Assembly (NCBI GenBank): GCA_031426355.1
Contig: JANPLD010000118.1
Coordinates: forward strand, 15,365 to 79,364
Reading direction: 5' to 3'
Length of the DNA: 64,000 nucleotides
From: JANPLD01 sp031426355
Lineage (GTDB): Bacteria; Pseudomonadota; Alphaproteobacteria; Rickettsiales; UBA8987
Made by a program: the position numbers and the translations under genes. Under the pieces are notes generated by a model. It was not told the origin of the DNA. It did not search any database and saw only the letters and a list, made by a program, of their open reading frames with translations. Of this stretch, positions 58,450-64,000 are shown one piece after another (within the stretch, counting starts at the first letter, position 1; the number at the start of each line of letters is the position of its first letter).

Positions 58450-58947
58450 ATGAAAAAATATATTGTTTCTGCGGCTATCGCTCTGTTTTCTACTGCAAGT
58501 TTTGCGCAAGAATTTATTGGTGAATTCAAGAATTGGGGCGTATTCACTACCGTTCAGGAAAACAAAAAAGTATGTTACATGACAAGTATCCCTGCCGGCA
58601 AAACAGGAAACTTCCGCAAAAGGGGTGAGCCATATGTTCTTGTAACACTAAGAACTGGCGGCACATCTGAAGTAAGCGTAAATTCTGGCTTCCCTTATAA
58701 AGAGAATTCTGAAGTTAACTTCAAAGTAAAAGGCAAAGGCGATTATAAATTCTTCACTTCAGCCCAGACACCACAAATGGCATGGGCGAAAGATGCTTCA
58801 ACTGACACATCTGCTATTGAGGCCATGAAAAAAGGCTCAAGCGTTATCGTTCGTGGAACTTCCAAGATCGGCACTTTTGCTGAAGATACATACCGCCTGA
58901 ACGGCTTTACGGCGGCATTCAATAAAATGAAAGAGACCTGCAAATAG
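58450..58947 (+). CDS. Invasion-associated locus B (IalB) family protein
   Basis: A 165-residue exported protein of the IalB family, common in alphaproteobacteria and linked to erythrocyte invasion in Bartonella. Signal peptide about 1-19 (MKKYIVSAAIALFSTASFAQ). Mature part: FIGEFKNWGVFTTVQENKKV with CYMTSIPAGKTG, VTLRTGGTSEVSV, and a final Cys (KETCK) pairing with the first. The second of two consecutive ATGs is chosen because AGG then stands at 6-nt spacing. Upstream 162-bp gap shows no double TTAA box at 7-nt spacing. A role in invasion is not implied by family alone. Confidence 0.85.
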   Translation: MKKYIVSAAIALFSTASFAQEFIGEFKNWGVFTTVQENKKVCYMTSIPAGKTGNFRKRGEPYVLVTLRTGGTSEVSVNSGFPYKENSEVNFKVKGKGDYKFFTSAQTPQMAWAKDASTDTSAIEAMKKGSSVIVRGTSKIGTFAEDTYRLNGFTAAFNKMKETCK

Positions 58948-58966
58948 CTACCCGTAATCATTAGCT

Positions 58967-59671
58967 ATGAAAATATTATCAGTAGATACCGCTTTTGGAA
59001 ATTCTTCGGTATGCATTCTGGTTGATGGAAAAGTTGCGTCATTACTTACAGAGAATAAAAAGGAAGCCCAGGCAGAACGCCTCTTTATCATTATCCAGCA
59101 GGCTTTGGACGAAGTAAAATTAACTTATAATGACATTGATATATTCGCCGCAACCTTAGGACCGGGAAGTTTTACAGGGATCAGGATCGGCCTCAGTGGC
59201 ATACTCGCGGTTGCTTACGCTCTCAATAAAAAATTCGTCGGTGTAACTTCACTTGAAGCAGTTGCACATAATTATGTAACTTCCGAAAGCATAAAAGATA
59301 AAAATGAAGTTTGCGTTCTACTTAATGCAAATAGAAGCGAGGCTTACCTTCAATGTTTTAATTCTTCTGATCCAAAGAATTTAAAACCTCTGAACGAAGG
59401 TGAATTGATAAACTTAAATGAGATCGAAAAATATTCTGCTGAATATCGTAATGCATCTTTCATATATGATAATGAGATCGTGGGAGAAAAACTTAAGAAT
59501 ATCACCCCCGCCCTTTCATACCATTTCTTTTCAACAACCTTCTCTGCTCAGGATATTGCCGAGGTAGCATACAACAAAATGCTTAACGGCACCGCCGACC
59601 ATTCAAAAAAATCCCCGGTATATATAAGAAAACCTGATGCAAAAATTCCTATAAAAAGGATATTGAGATAA
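58967..59671 (+). CDS. tsaB: tRNA threonylcarbamoyladenosine modification protein TsaB
   Basis: A 234-residue TsaB, an inactive paralogue of TsaD in the complex that makes t6A37 in tRNA. Seen: MKILSVDTAFGNSSVCILVD, AERLFIIIQQALDEVKL, and the ATPase-fold signature ATLGPGSFTGIRIGLSGILA. Length is normal. It follows the IalB-family gene by 19 bp on the same strand; the partner tsaD is not in the window. Confidence 0.94.
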   Translation: MKILSVDTAFGNSSVCILVDGKVASLLTENKKEAQAERLFIIIQQALDEVKLTYNDIDIFAATLGPGSFTGIRIGLSGILAVAYALNKKFVGVTSLEAVAHNYVTSESIKDKNEVCVLLNANRSEAYLQCFNSSDPKNLKPLNEGELINLNEIEKYSAEYRNASFIYDNEIVGEKLKNITPALSYHFFSTTFSAQDIAEVAYNKMLNGTADHSKKSPVYIRKPDAKIPIKRILR

Positions 59672-59678
59672 TTCTCAA

Positions 59679-61100
59679 TTATGCTCTCCTAAATGAATCA
59701 TGGAGTGAATATACTTTTTCCATATTTGGCCCTACCGCTCCCTTAATACCCATATGATAAGCTTGAAAATCATTAGGTTCCCCCTGATATTTCATCACCC
59801 CTATCTCCCCGAATTTTACTAAATAATTAGCAAGTTTAATTTCCAGATGATGTCTTCCAATTACTTCAGGAGTTACGTAATTTAAATATTTTTTGAGGTC
59901 AGGCTCTAAGGTATGTAACTCATCTTCCTTTTCAAAAAAATGTGCGATCCTTGCATCCGTCATGAAAGTGCAATTAACGAACAATTGAATATCATTCATC
60001 ATTTTTTCACAGCATGCTTCATCAAACCTAGTTCTGCCACGAATAAGCCATCTGTCCCCATCTTCCGGATGCTGAGGCGCTTTGCCATGGACAAACAGAT
60101 CATTATTTCCACCAAAGAAATTACCCGGCTTTAATGTAACACCGCACATATTATCATTTACAACCCGGGATAATTTTTCAAGGGCATTATTGGCAGCTTC
60201 TTTAATACCTTCAGGGCAATCAGGATGAACTATGGTCTCATAGTCAAACCTTATTCTCTTGGCATCACTTCCTTCAGTAAACTTTTTCTTTTTCAAAAAT
60301 AATATTGGAGAAGTACTGTCATCAAGAAAACCTGCAGGTGTTGACCCAACATAGATCGAACTTGGCCTGAATTGGAAAAGAGGCTTTTTTAATAATTCCA
60401 TTTCATCTTCAGTAAAATTTATATTTATAAGCCTGACAATATCCTCAATAGGTAAAACCGAGGTTTGAGTATGTCTATTTCTCATGCATGAAAGGCTGAG
60501 ATATTCTACCCTGCTTGCAGATGCAAAAGATGCAGCTTCCGTATGGGCTGAATGCAATCCGCCACCCAAACTGGTATTTGGCTCTTCATTAAACCCTGTT
60601 CTAACCACATTATGCTGCCATGCCGCCCCTTGATGAAAAACTCCAAGCATCTGGGGGAACTGCCCTATCAGCGCAAGAAACCCTGACATTGCCGCCTCTG
60701 TAACAGTGCTTGTTTTTCCACGCGCAATAAGATCATGCTCACCATTAAGCCTCTTCGGATCATGCGGCACAGCAATTATATTACTTTCAGGATCAATAGG
60801 AAAATTCTCAATTAAAAAACATGGTTCTTTTCCTTTACCAGATCTTAATTTCGGAATTAACTCTAGCAAATTTCTTGCTTCCAGTTTTTCAATTCTTGTT
60901 CCATTCAACTCCGCTACAAAAAGTGCTTCCAGAAGCACTTTCCACGATTCCATTTCTATAGCCTGCAAAGGCTGGTAGGGTGTTTTATGTGTACGTAATT
61001 CCACGTTAAGCCAGTTATCAATAAAATACTGTCGCGATATTTCAGGAAATTTAAGCTTTTTTACCTTGGCTTCCGGATAGGTTGTAATTGCGGAATTCAT
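59679..61100 (-). CDS. Clavaminate synthase-like Fe(II)/2-oxoglutarate oxygenase
   Basis: About 473 residues. The facial-triad motif HTE (186-188, in GGGLHSAHTEAASF), a distal His338 in GNNDLFVHGKAPQHP, and the 2-oxoglutarate-binding Arg350/354 in DRWLIRGRTRF match the clavaminate synthase/arginine hydroxylase branch of Fe(II) oxygenases. That branch is usually about 330-360 residues; here about 120 extra residues lie before the core or at the end (KKYLNYVTPEVIGRHHLEIK). The ATG at 61100, with AGGG 6 nt before it, is preferred over a TTG at 61115. No biosynthetic cluster is near, so the substrate, perhaps an amino acid, is unknown. Confidence 0.72.
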   Translation of the reverse strand: MNSAITTYPEAKVKKLKFPEISRQYFIDNWLNVELRTHKTPYQPLQAIEMESWKVLLEALFVAELNGTRIEKLEARNLLELIPKLRSGKGKEPCFLIENFPIDPESNIIAVPHDPKRLNGEHDLIARGKTSTVTEAAMSGFLALIGQFPQMLGVFHQGAAWQHNVVRTGFNEEPNTSLGGGLHSAHTEAASFASASRVEYLSLSCMRNRHTQTSVLPIEDIVRLININFTEDEMELLKKPLFQFRPSSIYVGSTPAGFLDDSTSPILFLKKKKFTEGSDAKRIRFDYETIVHPDCPEGIKEAANNALEKLSRVVNDNMCGVTLKPGNFFGGNNDLFVHGKAPQHPEDGDRWLIRGRTRFDEACCEKMMNDIQLFVNCTFMTDARIAHFFEKEDELHTLEPDLKKYLNYVTPEVIGRHHLEIKLANYLVKFGEIGVMKYQGEPNDFQAYHMGIKGAVGPNMEKVYSLHDSFRRA

Positions 61101-61285
61101 AATTACCCTAGTCAATTAGGTTACAAACCAGAAATTAACTCGCTTTCAGGGTTTGTCAATGATGTATGGATCAAAAATAATAAACACAATTGGGCGAAAG
61201 CCAATTACTTACTAGAAATTCTAAAGATTTCAGTATAAAAGACCCAAGAATAAAAATACCTTATAAAATATAAATCAATTAATAA

Positions 61286-62695
61286 GTGTTCGGGAAATTA
61301 ACAGATAATATCGGCTCCATTTTCGATAAGCTCCGCGGTAAAGGGATATTGCGTGAAGATGATATCAACGCGGCCATGCGAGAGATCCGCATTGCACTTC
61401 TTGAAGCAGATGTTGCGCTGCCTGTGGTTAAAGACTTCATTGAAAAAGTAAAAGTAAAAGCACTTGGTGAAGAGGTTCTGAAAAGTATCACTCCGGCACA
61501 GATGATCGTTAAGATAGTTAATGATGAACTTACCGAAACACTTGGCACAGCAGAAGAAAGTGAACTTAATTTAAATGTGGCAGCGCCAGCCGTTATTCTA
61601 TTTGCGGGCTTGCAAGGTTCAGGAAAAACTACTTCATGTGGGAAGATCGCGGGGTGGCTCAAACGCAAGATGAACAAAAAAGTTCTGGTGGCATCTCTTG
61701 ATATTTATCGCCCTGCTGCTCAAAGGCAGCTTGAGATCCTCGCAAAACAGATCGGCGTTGATAGCTTAGAGATAATTGAAGGACAGAAACCAATTGATAT
61801 TACCAAGCGCGCGCTCCATGAAGCGAAGATCGGCGCATATGATATTCTGATGCTCGATACCGCAGGCCGTTTGCATATTGACGAAGAATTAATGGACGAA
61901 CTGAAACAGGTGAGAGATATCTCAAACCCGGTAGAAACATTACTCGCAACTGATGCCATGACGGGTCAGGACGCCGTAAATATCGCCCGTGAATTTAATG
62001 AGAAGATCGGCATAACCGGAATAGTTCTGACAAGGATGGATGGTGATGCCCGCGGTGGTGCGGCGCTCAGCATGCGTTACATAACCGGCAAGCCAATAAA
62101 ATTTGTCGGAATCGGCGAAAAACCAACCGAGATAGATGTATTCAACCCTGAACGTGTAGCAGGCAGAATACTTGGAATGGGCGACATAGTAGCGCTCGTT
62201 GAAAAAGCCCGTGAAGGGATCGATCAGGATGAAGCTGAGAAAATGGCGCAGAAAGTCCAGAAAGGAAGTTTTGATCTTAACGACCTTAAGAAACAGATAA
62301 AATCCATTGAGAAAATGGGCGGCTTCTCAAGCATGATGGGGCTTATACCCGGCCTTTCAAAATTCAAGGATAAGGTTGAGGAAGCAAACATAGATAATAA
62401 AGTTCTCAAAAGGCAGATTGCCATAATTGACTCAATGACCAAGCAGGAACGCAAATTCCCTAAACTTCTCAAGGCATCCCGTAAAGTAAGGGTTGCAAAA
62501 GGTTCCGGCACAACAGTTCAGGAAGTTAACCAGTTGCTAAAACAGTTCGAACAGATGCAGAAGGCCATGAAACAATTCAAAGGCGCAGGTATGGCTGGCA
62601 TGATGAAGAAAATGGCCGCCATGAAAAGCATGGGTGGTATGAGCGGTATGAATGGAATGGGCGGCATGCCAAATATACCTAACTTCAAAGGATAA
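61286..62695 (+). CDS. ffh: Signal recognition particle protein Ffh
   Basis: A 469-residue SRP54 homologue. GTG start: MFGKLTDNIGSIFDKLRGKG; GTPase motifs GLQGSGKTTSCGKIAG, DTAGRLHIDEELMDE, TRMDGDARGGAALSM and GIGEKPTEIDVF; then a Met-rich M domain for signal peptides and 4.5S RNA, ending in Met/Gly repeats (MGGMSGMNGMGGMPNIPNF). Length is typical. The 4.5S RNA gene was not found in the window. Confidence 0.97.
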   Translation: MFGKLTDNIGSIFDKLRGKGILREDDINAAMREIRIALLEADVALPVVKDFIEKVKVKALGEEVLKSITPAQMIVKIVNDELTETLGTAEESELNLNVAAPAVILFAGLQGSGKTTSCGKIAGWLKRKMNKKVLVASLDIYRPAAQRQLEILAKQIGVDSLEIIEGQKPIDITKRALHEAKIGAYDILMLDTAGRLHIDEELMDELKQVRDISNPVETLLATDAMTGQDAVNIAREFNEKIGITGIVLTRMDGDARGGAALSMRYITGKPIKFVGIGEKPTEIDVFNPERVAGRILGMGDIVALVEKAREGIDQDEAEKMAQKVQKGSFDLNDLKKQIKSIEKMGGFSSMMGLIPGLSKFKDKVEEANIDNKVLKRQIAIIDSMTKQERKFPKLLKASRKVRVAKGSGTTVQEVNQLLKQFEQMQKAMKQFKGAGMAGMMKKMAAMKSMGGMSGMNGMGGMPNIPNFKG

Positions 62696-62712
62696 ACTTT
62701 CCTGTTTTATAA

Positions 62713-63282
62713 TTAGCTTTGCTTTGATGAAATGATTGAGATCGTACCGTCAGTTTCAAGCACCGCCATATTTATATCGCGGTAATCTTTTAAACCCTGC
62801 TTACGGATAGCCGCCAATATATCTTCATCAGAGATATTTTCTTTCTCCATATTTAACTTTATATGACTACCATGATGATAAAGAATTGTTGGGCAACCAA
62901 CCAGAATTTCTTCAATCTTTTTGCTGGAAGCAGTTATCAGTGAAGTTATCGAAACAAGAGTGAATAAAGTTGTAACCGCAACTATGGAATTCATGAAAGT
63001 GGAATCTGCCCCGACAACACCTTGTGACACCAGATCTGGAATCAATATCAGGCATAATAATTCCACTGGGTTCACCTGATTGAATTCCCGCTTGCCAAGA
63101 AGGCGAAGTGACACGAATATAAAGATATAAATGCCTGCTACTCTTAAAACAGTATAAGTCTCATTTTCTCCGAACAGCCCAAAAAGTGCTATCATAGGAA
63201 TAATAGACATTAATATAGTAACCCATATCTTACTTTTTCTTTCTGTAAAAAATTGAACAGATTTTAATATATTGTCTTTCAT
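62713..63282 (-). CDS. DUF421 (YetF-type) membrane protein
   Basis: About 189 residues. Three hydrophobic segments (about 17-38, 45-60, 88-112) followed by the cytosolic DUF421 domain: LLGKREFNQVNPVELLCLIL, CPTILYHHGSHIKLNMEKEN, and LAAIRKQGLKDYRDINMAVLETDGTISII split across the end. The ATG at 63282 is preferred over a TTG two codons earlier. Related proteins in Bacillus affect spore germination and membrane; function here is unknown. Convergent with ffh, 17 bp apart. Confidence 0.88.
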   Translation of the reverse strand: MKDNILKSVQFFTERKSKIWVTILMSIIPMIALFGLFGENETYTVLRVAGIYIFIFVSLRLLGKREFNQVNPVELLCLILIPDLVSQGVVGADSTFMNSIVAVTTLFTLVSITSLITASSKKIEEILVGCPTILYHHGSHIKLNMEKENISDEDILAAIRKQGLKDYRDINMAVLETDGTISIISSKQS

Positions 63283-63370
63283 TTTCAAATAGTTATTGGT
63301 TTGTAAACCACATTATAATCCAGAGAAAGCCATTTCAATACAAATAATTACTATCAAATTATTATTGATT

Positions 63371-63402
63371 TTAACTATTTTTTAACCTATTATGGATCAA
63401 AT
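63371..63402 (+). promoter_or_regulatory. CtrA-type promoter box for the gene at 63425
   Basis: TTAA (63371-63374), 7 nt, TTAACC (63382-63387), then a weak -10-like TCAAAT (63397-63402) after 11 nt. Four of six -10 positions match. Confidence 0.6.
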
Positions 63403-63424
63403 TTATTACGTATTCGGGGGGATC

Positions 63425-64000
63425 ATGACGAAATTTAATTCAAGAAGCTTTACCAGTTTAAACAATTATTCTTCGGCAAATAATTCATTAAATAACCAGG
63501 AGAACTATATACCTGCAAGCAGCAATGCAAAATACAATTTTCTTACAAATTTAGAAAATATGTATAGCGCACCTACCCTAACAGAATCTAATGCAGTGGA
63601 AAAAACTGAGATAAAGCAGACGGCAATAGTTAAAACAGAACCCATTCACACTCAAACCCAGCAGCCTCAAGTTCAATTGCAACTTCAAACCCAAGCAGAA
63701 GCGCCAGCTATCAGCCCCGTTCTAACCCAGCTTCATGAAAGCCTGGGCAACCTTATGAAAACTATTGATTTATTAAAAGGTTTTCTTCCGGAATTAATGT
63801 TCACAAATCTAAAAACCAGCTTGACCTCTCTTCTTCATAATCAGATAAATGAAGCTTCTGCGGTTGATTCACCAGTTACATTAGCAGGCTCAACAACCAT
63901 TACTGAGAATAACACCACCAACACAGAGCATAATATTTCACCAGTTGAACAAATTGTTGCCCCTGTTATACCAACTCCTGACCCTGTCTCACAAGGTCCA
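63425..64000 (+). CDS. Unknown protein, N-terminal part, Gln/Pro/Thr-rich
   Basis: An open frame of 192 codons running off the right edge, with a strong GGGGGGA before the ATG. MTKFNSRSFTSLNNYSSANN opens it. Residues 70-100 are a Gln/Thr/Pro run (TQTQQPQVQLQLQTQAEAP), followed by a Leu-rich helical part (LHESLGNLMKTIDLLKGFLP), and another Thr/Asn/Pro-rich linker. No signal peptide. It could be a long, modular, secreted or surface protein; the remainder must be read beyond the window. Confidence 0.65.
   Translation, partial: MTKFNSRSFTSLNNYSSANNSLNNQENYIPASSNAKYNFLTNLENMYSAPTLTESNAVEKTEIKQTAIVKTEPIHTQTQQPQVQLQLQTQAEAPAISPVLTQLHESLGNLMKTIDLLKGFLPELMFTNLKTSLTSLLHNQINEASAVDSPVTLAGSTTITENNTTNTEHNISPVEQIVAPVIPTPDPVSQGP

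Overview
The window is chromosomal DNA of an A+T-rich alphaproteobacterium. Evidence: the complete S10 and spc ribosomal operons in alphaproteobacterial order, HdaA beside a PerM-type permease, an IalB-family protein, IhfB, an OdhB/Lpd pair, a solitary terminase (TerL) of gene-transfer-agent type, and TTAA-N7-TTAA promoter boxes of the CtrA type. The many lineage-specific genes, in-frame palindromic repeats and decayed fragments resemble host-associated groups (Rickettsiales- or Holosporales-like), but leucine, diaminopimelate and purine genes argue against an extremely reduced genome. No species is named with confidence. No tRNA, rRNA, CRISPR array or insertion sequence was found, and no gene-free stretch exceeds 300 bases (longest: 20225-20498 and 24807-25085).

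Layout. 1-2.5 kb: gatA (partial) and gatC, separated by an unknown opposite-strand gene. 2.6-16 kb: adk, secY and 21 ribosomal genes on the minus strand; the run is broken between secY and rplO by an opposite-strand gene for a divergent M48-like zinc metallopeptidase. 16-25 kb: a truncated outer-membrane protein, pabB, sppA, ihfB, leuD, a duplicated Cys-rich periplasmic protein, a DedA protein, and rho with a 270-residue disordered N-terminus and a long leader. 25-32.5 kb: a large unknown protein, phosphohexomutase, a four-helix-bundle protein, a polyprenyl diphosphate synthase, a fused HpnC-HpnD squalene-pathway enzyme, and hdaA. 32.5-42 kb: unknown genes placed between perM, purM and purN, then terL, mscL, a SET-domain protein, folD, a degenerate GIY-YIG protein and ferredoxin-NADP reductase. 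42-50 kb: mostly unknown genes around lpd. 50-64 kb: sucB, transporters, a siroheme-type dehydrogenase, dapE, secD-yajC, ialB, tsaB, a 2-oxoglutarate oxygenase, ffh and a DUF421 protein.

Main observation. Eight unrelated orphan genes (405, 4883, 26603 minus, 32579, 42296, 42919, 44615 minus, 63425) each have a perfect TTAA-N7-TTAA box placed 11-12 bases before a -10-like hexamer. This is the arrangement of CtrA-activated promoters. The proteins lack signal peptides; one is a membrane metallopeptidase, and several sit inside housekeeping operons. I infer a cell-cycle or developmental regulon of lineage-specific proteins, possibly secreted effectors. The boxes are seen directly; CtrA control and secretion are inference.

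A second theme is small palindromic repeats of at least five families. Some encode parts of proteins (HdaA, FolD, phosphohexomutase, the protein before TerL). One family tightly brackets a DUF559 endonuclease gene as an inverted pair.
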